Of a stretch of DNA of 64,000 nt, positions 33,488-43,136 are shown one piece after another; position 1 is the stretch's first letter, and each line of letters starts with the position of its first letter. The DNA is from Lewinellaceae bacterium (GTDB lineage Bacteria > Bacteroidota > Bacteroidia > Chitinophagales > Saprospiraceae). A program made the translations under genes and the position numbers. The notes beneath the pieces were generated by a model. That model made no database searches. It saw nothing but the letters and a program-made list of their open reading frames with translations, and was not told the origin of the DNA. The stretch lies in the NCBI GenBank assembly GCA_020636325.1, contig JACJYC010000003.1:434001-498000 (forward strand). Direction: 5' to 3'.

Positions 33488-34840
33488 ATGTTCGAAAGTT
33501 TAAGCGATCGGCTTGACGTAGCCCTGAAGACCCTCAAAGGGGAAAGCAAACTGACTGAACTGAATGTGGCTCAATCAGTTAAGGAGATCCGAAGGGCGTT
33601 GGTCGCCGCCGACGTCAACTATAAAATCGCCAAAGATTTTACAGATAAGATCAAGGATAAAGCCCTGGGAAAAGAAAACCTGCTGAAAGCGGTCAAACCC
33701 GGCGAATTGATGGTCAAGATCGTCATGGACGAACTGATCGACCTCATGGGCGGGCAGGCTGCCGGCATCAACCTCAAAGGGAACCCAACCGTCATCCTGA
33801 TCGCCGGCCTTCAGGGGTCCGGTAAAACGACTTTTTCCGGTAAACTGGCGCACTTTCTGAAGACCAAACGCAGCAAAAAGCCGCTCCTGGTCGCTTGCGA
33901 CGTCTACCGGCCCGCAGCCATCAATCAGCTTTCCGTCCTCGCAGGACAGGTCGGCGTTCCGGTCTATAAGGAAGAAGAAAACAAGAATCCCGTTGAGATT
34001 TCCCTCAAAGCGATCGCGCACGCCAAAACCCTGAACTGCGACGTGGTGATCGTGGATACCGCAGGCCGTCTGTCCGTTGATGAGGAGATGATGAAAGAGA
34101 TCGCCAACATCAAGGATGCCGTTCAGCCGGATGAAACCTTGTTTGTGGTCGACTCGATGACCGGCCAGGATGCCGTCAATACCGCCCAGGCCTTCAACGA
34201 ACGCATCAACTACGACGGCGTCGTCCTCACCAAGCTCGACGGCGATACCCGCGGGGGCGCCGCCCTTTCGGTCAAGTATACCGTCGGCAAACCCATCAAA
34301 TTTGTCAGCACCGGGGAGAAAATGGACGCCCTGGACGTGTTCTACCCGGACCGGATGGCCCAGCGCATCCTCGGTATGGGCGATATCGTTTCTTTCGTAG
34401 AACGCGCGCAGGAACAATTCGACGAAGAAGAAGCCAAACGGCTTGAGAAGAAGATCAAGAAAAATCAGCTCGATTTCAACGACTTCCTCGGCCAGCTCAA
34501 GCAGATCCGGAAAATGGGCGATATGAAAAGCCTGCTGGGCATGATCCCCGGGATCTCCAAAATGACCAAGGACATCAATATCGATGACAACGCCCTCAAC
34601 AAAGTGGAGGCTATCATCCAAAGCATGACGCCGCAGGAGCGCGAAAACCCCGACCTGATCAACATGAACCGCAAAAAGCGGATCGCCCTGGGTTGCGGCC
34701 AGAAACTGGACGATATCAACCGCTTTATGAAACAGTTCGAGCAAATGCGGCAATTCATGCACCAGATGTCCAAATCGCCGATGATGGGCGGAGCGCCTGC
34801 GGCCCAGGGAAAAAGACCTGGGTTCAGAGGCCGCCGGTAA
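33488..34840 (+). CDS. ffh: Signal recognition particle GTPase Ffh (SRP54)
   Basis: 450 aa from the ATG at 33488. N domain (1-85), G domain with P-loop GLQGSGKTTFSGKLA (about 105), VACDVYRPAAINQL, VDTAGRLSVDEEMM, and TKLDGDTRGGAALSV, then the methionine-rich M domain ending in a basic tail (GKRPGFRGRR). It targets membrane proteins co-translationally with SRP RNA and FtsY. In the M-domain RNA-binding helix-turn-helix the usual RIAxGSG reads RIALGCG, a serine-to-cysteine change. A hairpin with a T-tract lies at 34927-34979. Confidence 0.97.
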   Translation: MFESLSDRLDVALKTLKGESKLTELNVAQSVKEIRRALVAADVNYKIAKDFTDKIKDKALGKENLLKAVKPGELMVKIVMDELIDLMGGQAAGINLKGNPTVILIAGLQGSGKTTFSGKLAHFLKTKRSKKPLLVACDVYRPAAINQLSVLAGQVGVPVYKEEENKNPVEISLKAIAHAKTLNCDVVIVDTAGRLSVDEEMMKEIANIKDAVQPDETLFVVDSMTGQDAVNTAQAFNERINYDGVVLTKLDGDTRGGAALSVKYTVGKPIKFVSTGEKMDALDVFYPDRMAQRILGMGDIVSFVERAQEQFDEEEAKRLEKKIKKNQLDFNDFLGQLKQIRKMGDMKSLLGMIPGISKMTKDINIDDNALNKVEAIIQSMTPQERENPDLINMNRKKRIALGCGQKLDDINRFMKQFEQMRQFMHQMSKSPMMGGAPAAQGKRPGFRGRR

Positions 34841-34926
34841 CCCTTTACAAACGTTAAAATACAGGATAAACTGTAACGGCGCCGCCTGTTTCCGTTATTC
34901 AGTATTATTCGCCGGGATCTCCGGCC

Positions 34927-34979
34927 TGCGCACCTTTCTTCACCAACCCGTTTGCGCGGAGCTGTGCGCATCTTTTTTT
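34927..34979 (+). terminator. Probable intrinsic terminator of ffh
   Basis: TGCGCAC (34927-34933) pairs with GTGCGCA (34964-34970) across a 30-nt loop, followed by TCTTTTTTT (34971-34979). The large loop lowers confidence. Confidence 0.55.
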
Positions 34980-35008
34980 ATGCTATTGCTAACCAATCAA
35001 AACGGGAT

Positions 35009-37861
35009 ATGATGCTCCAAAAATTTTCAGCAGCCTGCCTGCTATCCATCTGCCTGATTTCCGTTGCCTATTCCCAGGATAACCCCGGAATCATCCGCAA
35101 GTACGACATGACCGACAAATTGCCGGTCGACCCCCAATTCCGGCAAGGCATCCTGCCCAACGGCATGAAGTATTTCCTGAAATACAACGCCAAACCGGAA
35201 AAACACGCCGAACTCCGCCTGGCGGTTGACGCCGGATCCCTTCAGGAAGACGAAGACCAGCTCGGCGTAGCCCACTTTGTAGAACATATGGCCTTCAACG
35301 GGTCCGAACATTTCAAGAAAAACGAACTCGTCGATTACCTGGAATCGATCGGCACCCGTTTCGGCGCCGACCTGAATGCCTATACCAGTTTTGACGAGAC
35401 GGTCTATATGATCCAGTCCAGGACGGATTCCCTGCCGCTGCTCGAAAAAGGATTATTGGTCCTTCAGGATTGGGCCGGCGGCCTCGATTTCGACCATTCG
35501 GAAATCGACAAGGAAAGGGGTGTGGTGGTCTCCGAATGGCGGACCCGGCTCAGCCCGGACCAGCGCATGCAACAGAAAGCCTTCCCCATCATTTACCAGG
35601 GCTCCCAATACGCCGACCGCCTGCCCATCGGCAAACCGGAACTGATCGAAACGGTGGATTACGAAACCGTGAAAAAGTTTTATACCGATTGGTACCGCCC
35701 AAACCTGATGGCCCTGGTGGTTGTCGGGGATTTTGACCTCGACTGGATGGAAGAACAGATCAAATCCAGGTTTTCCGGCCTGCAAAACCCGGCCGAGCCG
35801 CGCCCTCGGGTCAGATACGAAATGACGCTTGCCGGAGGTACCCGATCCGCTATTTTTTCCGACAAGGAAGCCCCCTTTACCCAAATTGAGGTGATGTACC
35901 AGCAACCCGAACAGAAAACCCGGACCCTTGAAGACTTCAAGAACAGCCTGGCCAGGTCCTTGTACAACCGGATGCTGAATGCGCGCCTGTTTGAACTGCG
36001 GCAGCAGTCCAATCCGCCGTTCACCTTCGCCTCCTCCGGGTACGGCAGCGATCTGGGCAATCTGGACGCCTATTTTGTTTCGGCTTTCACCCCGGAAGGA
36101 AAGGCCCTTGACGGACTCGAAGTCGTCTTGATTGAAACGAGGCGGGCCCTGTTGCACGGTTTTACAGCTACCGAACTGGAACGGCAGAAGGCCGAAATGA
36201 TCCGCGCGGTCGAAAAGGAATTCAAGGAGAAGGACAAGCTGCAATCCGGACAGCTGGCGTCACAGGGGGTCAGCTATTTCCTGCACGAAACGCCGCTGCT
36301 CAATCCGGCTCAACGGTTGAATCTGTACAAGGAATTCCTGCCCAGGGTGACCCTGGAGGAGATCAACCACCTGCCTTATGAATGGATTTCCAAGGAAAAC
36401 CGCGTCATCAACGTGACCGCACCCGAAAAGGAAGGCCTGGAATTGCCGACGGAAGAGGCCATCCTGGCTTTATTGGACAAAGTGGATGAAATGAAGCCGG
36501 AACCTTATGTCGACCAGGTATCCGACAAACCCCTCATGGAAGAGAACCTCCCGGAAACGAAGATCGCAGATGAAAAATCCTTCGAATCCCTCGGCATAAC
36601 GGAATGGACGCTGGCCAACGGCGTCCGGGTAGTGCTCAAACCCACCGATTTCAAAAACGACGAGATCCTCATGGCGGCCTACAGCCCCGGCGGAAATTCC
36701 CTTTATCCGGATGCCGATTACCAGAATGCTTCCAATGCGTCCGGGATTGTCAACCAGAGCGGGATAGCCGGTTTTTCGGTCGTGGAGCTGGAAAAGATGC
36801 TGGCCGGTAAAACCGTAGGGGTGGGGCCTTATATCGGAGAATTGAACGAAGGGCTCAACGGCTCCTGTTCGCCTCAGGACCTTGAAACCCTGTTCCAGCT
36901 GACCTACCTCTACTTCAAGCAACCAAGGATAGACGAAAAGGCCCTGGAAACCTTCAAGTCCCAGCAGGAGTCCATCCTTCAGAACATGATGATCAACCCC
37001 TATTACTATTTCAGCGACGAAAAGAACAAGATCAAATACAATAACCATCCGCGCCGGCATATCCCGACGGTGGAAGAGATCGAAAGCCTCGACCTGAAAA
37101 AAATGGAATCGGTGTACAAGGACCGGTTTGCAGACGCCGGCGATTTCACTTTCTTTTTTGTCGGCAATTTCGAGGTGGAAGCCATCCGGCCGCTGATCAG
37201 CCGCTACCTCGGCAATTTGCCGTCCACCGGCCGGAAAGAAACCTGGAAGGACGTTCACTCCGATCTCGTGAACGGCAAAATCGACAAAACGATCACCAGG
37301 GGCAAGGCGCCCAAAGCCCTGGTTGAATTGGTGTACCACGGCGATTTTCCGTACCTGGACAGCAAGGCCCGTTATGATTTTTATTCGCTGATGGATGTAC
37401 TCCGCATCAAATTGCGCGAGTCCATGCGGGAAGACAAAGGCGGCGTGTACGGCGTCAGTGTCAACGGCAGCGCGTCTCAGTTCCCGACCCAGAAATATGC
37501 CATTACCATCGGGTTCAATGCGGAGCCTGAAAAGGTGGAAGAGTTGATCGGTACGGCTTTGGCTGAAGTGGCCAAACTGCAGCAGGAAGGCCCCGGGGCG
37601 AAAGATATCGCCAAGGTACAGGAGACCCAGCGGCAAAGCCGGATCAAGGACCTGAAAGAAAACCGGTTCTGGCTCGGCCAGTTGCGGGCGAGGTACGAAA
37701 ACAACCTTCCGCTGGACGGCCTTTCCATGGAGGAATACGAGAAGACCATCAACGGGTTAAACGCAGCCGACCTGCAGAAAGGCGCCAAAGCCTGGTTTGA
37801 TGCCGATAACTTCATGCGGTTTGTCCTGCTGCCCGAGGCGGAAGCCGAAGGCAATCGATAA
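35009..37861 (+). CDS. Secreted M16-family (insulinase-like) zinc protease
   Basis: 950 aa from the ATG at 35009 (the next codon is also ATG). Signal peptide about 1-22 (CLISVAYSQ). The N-terminal half is the catalytic M16 domain with the inverted zinc motif His89-Phe-Val-Glu92-His93 in AHFVEHMAFNGS. The C-terminal half (from about 530, EWTLANGVRVVLKPTDF) is the homologous non-catalytic lobe of two-domain M16 proteases such as PqqL. Predicted periplasmic peptidase degrading short peptides. A bidirectional terminator separates it from convergent dnaK. Confidence 0.93.
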   Translation: MMLQKFSAACLLSICLISVAYSQDNPGIIRKYDMTDKLPVDPQFRQGILPNGMKYFLKYNAKPEKHAELRLAVDAGSLQEDEDQLGVAHFVEHMAFNGSEHFKKNELVDYLESIGTRFGADLNAYTSFDETVYMIQSRTDSLPLLEKGLLVLQDWAGGLDFDHSEIDKERGVVVSEWRTRLSPDQRMQQKAFPIIYQGSQYADRLPIGKPELIETVDYETVKKFYTDWYRPNLMALVVVGDFDLDWMEEQIKSRFSGLQNPAEPRPRVRYEMTLAGGTRSAIFSDKEAPFTQIEVMYQQPEQKTRTLEDFKNSLARSLYNRMLNARLFELRQQSNPPFTFASSGYGSDLGNLDAYFVSAFTPEGKALDGLEVVLIETRRALLHGFTATELERQKAEMIRAVEKEFKEKDKLQSGQLASQGVSYFLHETPLLNPAQRLNLYKEFLPRVTLEEINHLPYEWISKENRVINVTAPEKEGLELPTEEAILALLDKVDEMKPEPYVDQVSDKPLMEENLPETKIADEKSFESLGITEWTLANGVRVVLKPTDFKNDEILMAAYSPGGNSLYPDADYQNASNASGIVNQSGIAGFSVVELEKMLAGKTVGVGPYIGELNEGLNGSCSPQDLETLFQLTYLYFKQPRIDEKALETFKSQQESILQNMMINPYYYFSDEKNKIKYNNHPRRHIPTVEEIESLDLKKMESVYKDRFADAGDFTFFFVGNFEVEAIRPLISRYLGNLPSTGRKETWKDVHSDLVNGKIDKTITRGKAPKALVELVYHGDFPYLDSKARYDFYSLMDVLRIKLRESMREDKGGVYGVSVNGSASQFPTQKYAITIGFNAEPEKVEELIGTALAEVAKLQQEGPGAKDIAKVQETQRQSRIKDLKENRFWLGQLRARYENNLPLDGLSMEEYEKTINGLNAADLQKGAKAWFDADNFMRFVLLPEAEAEGNR

Positions 37862-37890
37862 TCCGGATCAGCGGTATTTGTACCTGCCGT

Positions 37891-37935
37891 AAAAAAGAAG
37901 CTCCCTTCCGGACAACCGGAAGGGAGCTTTTATTT
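37891..37935. terminator. Bidirectional terminator between the M16 protease gene and dnaK
   Basis: Perfect 14-bp stem (37898-37911 with 37916-37929) and ACAA loop. TTTTATTTT follows on the forward strand and TTCTTTTTT on the reverse strand, serving both convergent genes. Confidence 0.92.
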
Positions 37936-37956
37936 TGCAGAAGCAAGACCGGGAAA

Positions 37957-39873
37957 TTATTTCTTGTCTTTAACCTCTTCGTATTCTACATCGGTAACTT
38001 CATCGGCGCCTTTGCCCGATCCGCCCGGCGCTTCCTCACTGCCGTTGGTATGCGCCTGGTCAGCGCCGCCCTGGGTGGCCTGGTACATTTCCTGGCTGGC
38101 TGCCTGCCATGCGGTATTCAGGTTATTCATGGCGGTGTCGATGCGGGCGATATCCTGCGCTTTGTGCGCTTCGCGGAGTTCTGCAAGGGCGGATTCGATG
38201 GCCTCTTTTTTCTGGGCCGGGATCTTGTCGCCGTATTCCTGCAGTTGTTTTTCCGTCTGGAAGATCATAGAGTCGGCCGCATTGACCTTCTCAGCCCTGT
38301 CGCGCACTTCGCGGTCGCTGTCGGCATTGGCCTTGGCTTCCGCCTTCATTTTTTCGATTTCTTCCTTGGACAGGCCGGTAGAGGCTTCGATGCGGATCTT
38401 TTGCTCTTTGCCGGTTCCTTTGTCTTTGGCGGAAACGTTGAGAATGCCGTTGGCGTCGATGTCGAAGGTTACCTCGATTTGCGGTTCACCGCGGCGGGCC
38501 GGCGGAATGCCGTCCAGGATAAATTTGCCGACAGTGCGGTTATCTTTGGCCATCTGGCGTTCGCCCTGGAGAATGTGGATCTCAACGGAGGGCTGATTAT
38601 CCGCAGCGGTTGAGTAGACCTTTGATTTTTTCGTCGGGATGGTGGCGTTGGCCTCGATCACAACGTCGTAGATGCCGCCCATGGTTTCGATACCCAGCGA
38701 AAGCGGAGTAACGTCGAGCAGGAGCACGTTCTGTACATCGCCGCTCAGCACGCCGCCCTGAATGGAAGCGCCAACAGCGACGACTTCGTCGGGGTTTACG
38801 CCCTTATTGGGTTTTTTGCCGAAGAATTCCTCGACAGCCTGCTGGATGCGCGGGATCCGGGTGGAACCGCCGACGAGGATGACCTCATCGATATCCGCAG
38901 CGGAGAGCCCTGCGTCTTTCAGTGCGAGGCGGCAAGGTTCGAGGGTCCTGGAAACCAGCGAGTCGGCCAGTTGTTCGAATTTGGCCCTGGACAGTTTGAT
39001 CACAAGGTGCTTGGGCACGCCGTCGACAGCCGTGATATAGGGCAGGTTGATTTCCGTTTCGCTGGAAGAGGACAATTCGATCTTGGCCTTTTCAGCGGCG
39101 TCTTTGAGGCGCTGGAGGGCCATGGGGTCTTTGCGGAGGTCGATGCCTTCCTGGGTTTTGAACGAGTCGGCCAGCCAGTCGATGATGACGTGGTCAAAGT
39201 CGTCGCCGCCGAGGTGGGTATCGCCGTTGGTAGATTTCACTTCAAATACGCCGTCTCCCATTTCAAGTATGGAAATATCGAATGTACCGCCGCCGAGGTC
39301 ATATACGGCGATGGTCATGTCCTTGTTGCGTTTGTCGAGGCCGTAGGCCAGGGCAGCGGCGGTCGGTTCGTTGATGATCCTTTTAATGGTCAGGCCGGCG
39401 ATTTCGCCTGCCTCTTTGGTGGCCTGGCGCTGGGAGTCATTGAAGTAAGCCGGGACCGTAACAACGGCTTCGGTGACTTCCTGGCCCAGAAAATCTTCTG
39501 CAACCTTTTTCATTTTCTGCAGGACCATGGCAGAAATTTCCTGCGGAGTATATTGCCGGCCGTCAATATCGACGCGAACGGAATCATTGTCGCCGCCAAC
39601 CACTTTATAAGACATGCGGGTTGCTTCCTTGGTGACTTCACCGAAGCGATGGCCCATGAAACGCTTGATAGAAGAAATGGTTCTTTTGGGGTTGGTGATG
39701 GCCTGGCGTTTGGCCGGATCGCCGATTTTGCGTTCTCCGTTATCCATGAAAGCGACTACGGAAGGAGTGGTTCTTCTGCCTTCATCATTAGCAATCACGA
39801 CCGGCTCATTTCCTTCCATAACTGCCACACAGGAATTGGTGGTGCCTAAGTCAATGCCAATTATTTTACCCAT
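37957..39873 (-). CDS. dnaK: Molecular chaperone DnaK (Hsp70)
   Basis: 638 aa from the ATG at 39871-39873. ATPase domain with GIDLGTTNSCVAVMEG, AVVTVPAYFNDSQRQATKEA, AVYDLGGGTFDISILE and LVGGSTRIPRIQ; substrate-binding domain from about 390 (DVTPLSLGIETMGG); a helical lid and a Gly/Glu-rich tail ending EEVKDKK. It folds and protects client proteins with DnaJ and GrpE, neither of which is adjacent. No CIRCE element is visible; a TAnnTTTG box at 39962 would give a leader of about 85 nt. Confidence 0.98.
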   Translation of the reverse strand: MGKIIGIDLGTTNSCVAVMEGNEPVVIANDEGRRTTPSVVAFMDNGERKIGDPAKRQAITNPKRTISSIKRFMGHRFGEVTKEATRMSYKVVGGDNDSVRVDIDGRQYTPQEISAMVLQKMKKVAEDFLGQEVTEAVVTVPAYFNDSQRQATKEAGEIAGLTIKRIINEPTAAALAYGLDKRNKDMTIAVYDLGGGTFDISILEMGDGVFEVKSTNGDTHLGGDDFDHVIIDWLADSFKTQEGIDLRKDPMALQRLKDAAEKAKIELSSSSETEINLPYITAVDGVPKHLVIKLSRAKFEQLADSLVSRTLEPCRLALKDAGLSAADIDEVILVGGSTRIPRIQQAVEEFFGKKPNKGVNPDEVVAVGASIQGGVLSGDVQNVLLLDVTPLSLGIETMGGIYDVVIEANATIPTKKSKVYSTAADNQPSVEIHILQGERQMAKDNRTVGKFILDGIPPARRGEPQIEVTFDIDANGILNVSAKDKGTGKEQKIRIEASTGLSKEEIEKMKAEAKANADSDREVRDRAEKVNAADSMIFQTEKQLQEYGDKIPAQKKEAIESALAELREAHKAQDIARIDTAMNNLNTAWQAASQEMYQATQGGADQAHTNGSEEAPGGSGKGADEVTDVEYEEVKDKK

Positions 39874-39961
39874 TTTAAGTTTTTTAATTGAATTCAAAAT
39901 GTAAGTCTGACCATTAGACATCAAGGTATGTGCCAAGCCGTTTCTCGCAGGGCATCCATGA

Positions 39962-39969
39962 CAAAATTA
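39962..39969 (-). promoter_or_regulatory. -7 promoter box for dnaK
   Basis: Reverse-strand TAATTTTG, a full TAnnTTTG match about 89 nt upstream of the dnaK ATG. No heat-shock operator seen. Confidence 0.4.
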
Positions 39970-40055
39970 AAGATTTGAGGCCCGATAGCCGCCATTTTGG
40001 ACTAAATCGGCAAGGCAGGCTGTCAAAATGTGCCATTTTGGCAGCAGGGAGTGGA

Positions 40056-42698
40056 TCAGTTTTCGCCGGATCTGCGGAACCCGATAGCGGGTTTGGTGAA
40101 GATGAAATCGCTTTTATCCATTTTGAGGTGGGAAACGTCTTCCGTAGTCAGAATGTTGGGCGGCTGCTGGTCGCGTTCTTTCGGGGAAAGGCCTGACAAC
40201 CGCAGATTGTGGGCTTTTATGACATCCTGGACGATGCTGCGGACCGTACGGGCATTTCCGAAGTATTTGTCCCGGTAAAGGTGGACGAATTCGAGGTAGT
40301 TGCGCAGGTGTTCCTCGGCTTCCGGGCTGGGAATGAGCCCTTCCCTGGACAGCATGAGCTGAGCGATCCGGTTCAGTTCGGAAGGTGAATAATCTTCAAA
40401 CTTCAGCACCTTGTCGAAGCGGGAACTAAGGCCCGGGTTGGCCTTCAGGAACGTTTCCATGTTATCCGGGTAGCCTGCGACAAATAGGAAGAACTGGCCC
40501 CTGAAATCCTCCATTCTTTTCAGGAGGGTCTGGATGGCCTCATCGCCGAAATCGCCGTGGGTGCTCAATCCCCGCTGGGTCAGGGCGTAGGCCTCGTCGA
40601 TGAAGAGGACGCCGCCCATGGCCTCGTCCACTTTTTCAGCGGTTTTGATGGCGGTTTGTCCGACGTAACCGGCCACCAGCCCTTGCCGGTCCGTTTCCAC
40701 CATATGGCCTCTTTCCAGGATGCCGAGCGCCTTGTATATCTTGGTCAGAATCCGGGCTACCGTGGTTTTGCCGGTACCGGGGTTGCCGATGAACACGGTA
40801 TGAAGGTAAAAGGCGTTGAGTACGTCCTTGTAGCTCTCCCGGTAATATTTCACCAGGCGGACCATTTCGTTGATCTGGGCTTTGATCCGGTCCATCCCGA
40901 TCAGGTTGCTCAGTTCGTTGAGGGCGTCCTGGAGCAGGATTTCATCGACCGGAATATCGGGCAGCTCTTTTTTGCGGCCGATCTCGATGCGGGCAACGTC
41001 TTCGAATTCGACCGTGGAGAGGGTTTCTCTCGGCAGTTGCTTGTAATGATTTTGGGACATGATCCGGAGGCCCAGGTTGATCTTCGCCTGTTCGACCAGA
41101 TCGAAAACAAAGCGGGCGTTGCCGAAGGTGCGATCGCGGCGGCGGTAAGCGCTGACAATGATCTCGTCGATGCGTTTGCGGGCAATTTCCGTGAACTGGA
41201 TGCCTTTCTCGAGGGCGGCGTATTCCGCGATCCGGGAAAGCTCCTGCGGCAGATAATCCGAAAATTCGAAATACAGTTTGAACCTGGATTTGAGGCCCGG
41301 GTTGGAATCCAGGAACTGGCGCATTTCCTTGGGATAGCCGGCGACGATGACCGCCAGGTCGCCGGGGCCGTTGGACAGTTCTTTGACCAGGATTTCGATC
41401 ACTTCCCGGCCGAAGTCCTTGGTATCATCGAGGGATCTGGCGAGGGAGTAGGCTTCGTCGATGAACAAAACGCCCCCCCTGGCCTTTTCGATGGCTTCCT
41501 TGACCTTCGGCGCAGTCTGGCCGATGTATTCCCCGACCAGGTCTACGCGGTCCACCTCATGGACATGGCCTTTGCTCAGCAGGCCCATTTTTTTGTACAG
41601 TTTACCCATCATGCCGGCGACGGTCGTTTTGCCGGTCCCCGGGTTGCCGATGAAAACGGAGTGAACGTTGATCTCCTCTTTCTCGTCAAATCCTTTTTCT
41701 TTCCTGTATTGGAGGAACTGGATGTATTTGGCGTGATCCTGCACCCGCTCCTTGATCTCTTTGAGGCCGATGAGGGCGTTGAGGCGGGCCATGACGTCCT
41801 CGAAGGTCTGGCGATCCTCATCGGTGTGGATCAGCTCCACGGGGGTATGCTGGTCGGGCAGGAGGACGCCGGCGATGCCCTCTTCGAATTCTTCGCTGAC
41901 ATCAAACGGCACCACCGCCAGCAATTTATCCAGGAAGACGATCTCCGCCGAATACCGGTCGCGTCGCCAGGAGCCCTTGACATTGGAGCCCCAACCCGCG
42001 CTGAGTTTGATGATCTCGTCCTTCTTCTCGATGCGTTGCAGCCGGACGACCTGGCCTTTCAATTCGCGGGCGTTGTTGAAAAACTTGATGAACAACTCGC
42101 ATTGCCAGGATTTTTCCGGCTGGAGGTTGCGCAGCATGATCTCCACGTAGATATAGCGGGTCTCCTCGGAACTGAATTTTTTATAGAAAATCCTTTCGTC
42201 TTCGATGATATCGTCGTAGGGACCTTCGTAAAGGCGCAGGGATTCAACCTGAAGGTAGGGGTTTTCCTCGATGGCGTCTTCTTCGCCCGGTTCTTCAACA
42301 TAAAAGTATTTGGAGGCGATTTTGTCTCCGTCGATCCAGGCTTCCCAGAAGTAGGTGCCTTTTTTCCAGAATACGCCGTCCGACTTATTGCCCCATCCTT
42401 CCCGGACAAAAAACACGGGGTCGTACTTGCTGATCTTGCGTTTGACGGGGATCCGGGCAATTTCCTTTTTGCCTTTTTTCAGGGAATAGCACCGCAGTTC
42501 GACTTCGATATCCCAGTCATCAACGTCAAAGTTCTTATTGAACAGGGAGAGTTCGGCATATATAAAAGAGGTATTGAAACGATCGAAAACCTGGCGGTAC
42601 TTTTTTTTGTTGTCCGCCAGCCATTCGGTCGAGGAATATACCTTCAATTCCTTGAACTTGTACTTTTTCGATTCGGATAAAGAAGTTTCTGCTTCCAT
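40056..42698 (-). CDS. Double CbbX/SpoVK-like AAA+ ATPase with duplicated N-terminal domain
   Basis: 880 aa. Residues ~10-125 and ~147-262 are two related beta-rich modules: compare KFKELKVYSSTEWL ... VREGWGNKSDGVFWKKGTYF with VESLRLYEGPYDDI ... LSAGWGSNVKGSWRRDRYS. Two CbbX/SpoVK-type AAA+ domains follow. Domain 1: GNPGTGKTTVAG (about 350), VLFIDEAYSLA (about 411), FGNARFVFDLVE. Domain 2: GNPGTGKTTVAR (about 638), VLFIDEAYALT (about 698), FGNARTVRSIV. Both keep Walker A, Walker B and Tyr-Ile/Val-Gly-Gln pore loops (GEYIGQTA, AGYVGQTA). CbbX relatives remodel protein complexes such as inhibited Rubisco; no Rubisco is present, so the target is unknown. Gene stands alone. Confidence 0.88.
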   Translation of the reverse strand: MEAETSLSESKKYKFKELKVYSSTEWLADNKKKYRQVFDRFNTSFIYAELSLFNKNFDVDDWDIEVELRCYSLKKGKKEIARIPVKRKISKYDPVFFVREGWGNKSDGVFWKKGTYFWEAWIDGDKIASKYFYVEEPGEEDAIEENPYLQVESLRLYEGPYDDIIEDERIFYKKFSSEETRYIYVEIMLRNLQPEKSWQCELFIKFFNNARELKGQVVRLQRIEKKDEIIKLSAGWGSNVKGSWRRDRYSAEIVFLDKLLAVVPFDVSEEFEEGIAGVLLPDQHTPVELIHTDEDRQTFEDVMARLNALIGLKEIKERVQDHAKYIQFLQYRKEKGFDEKEEINVHSVFIGNPGTGKTTVAGMMGKLYKKMGLLSKGHVHEVDRVDLVGEYIGQTAPKVKEAIEKARGGVLFIDEAYSLARSLDDTKDFGREVIEILVKELSNGPGDLAVIVAGYPKEMRQFLDSNPGLKSRFKLYFEFSDYLPQELSRIAEYAALEKGIQFTEIARKRIDEIIVSAYRRRDRTFGNARFVFDLVEQAKINLGLRIMSQNHYKQLPRETLSTVEFEDVARIEIGRKKELPDIPVDEILLQDALNELSNLIGMDRIKAQINEMVRLVKYYRESYKDVLNAFYLHTVFIGNPGTGKTTVARILTKIYKALGILERGHMVETDRQGLVAGYVGQTAIKTAEKVDEAMGGVLFIDEAYALTQRGLSTHGDFGDEAIQTLLKRMEDFRGQFFLFVAGYPDNMETFLKANPGLSSRFDKVLKFEDYSPSELNRIAQLMLSREGLIPSPEAEEHLRNYLEFVHLYRDKYFGNARTVRSIVQDVIKAHNLRLSGLSPKERDQQPPNILTTEDVSHLKMDKSDFIFTKPAIGFRRSGEN

Positions 42699-43136
42699 TG
42701 CGGGTTATTCGATCACGAAACTAAGGTAAAAACTTTTTCAATACAAGGAAGGCCGGGATCAGAATTTATTGATTTTTGACCCTTGAAAGGTCCAGCGCTT
42801 TGCGGTTATTTCTAATAAACGGGCGCAATTCCATAAAGTTTCGGTCAGGGAGGGCAGGCGGCCGGTCGCGGCGCTTTGGAAATCCGGGGAAAGCAAAACA
42901 AAAAGCCGGACCAGATGCGGTTGGGACGGCATGCGGCACGGCTTTGGATATGTTTTGGGTTACAATCGGGTGATTTGGATTGCAAAAATAAACAAAAAAT
43001 TGTAAAAACAAAAAATAATAACAATATTTTTTATTTTAGATCCGATTGCTTAAATTTGTGGAAAACTTTTGCGGAAAGATCAATCACCAAGGTCCGGAAT
43101 GCTGTAATTTGGGCCTTGCTTTAAAACCGAAACGTC
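42699..43136. other. Intergenic region upstream of dnaE
   Basis: 438 bp. The left part is mixed composition with only short, unconvincing frames; the right ~130 bp is very AT-rich and carries the dnaE promoter box (43051-43058). No clear hairpin terminator or RNA gene. Confidence 0.5.
43051..43058 (+). promoter_or_regulatory. -7 promoter box for dnaE
   Basis: TAAATTTG, a full TAnnTTTG match, 78 nt upstream of the dnaE ATG, preceded by an A/T-rich stretch. Confidence 0.5.

Noticed and set aside
39874..40055. CIRCE heat-shock operator upstream of dnaK
   Set aside because: No TTAGCACTC/GAGTGCTAA repeat is present.
40557..42680. 707-codon forward open frame
   Set aside because: Antisense shadow of the double AAA+ gene, rich in Asp/Gly/Phe as expected from the complement.
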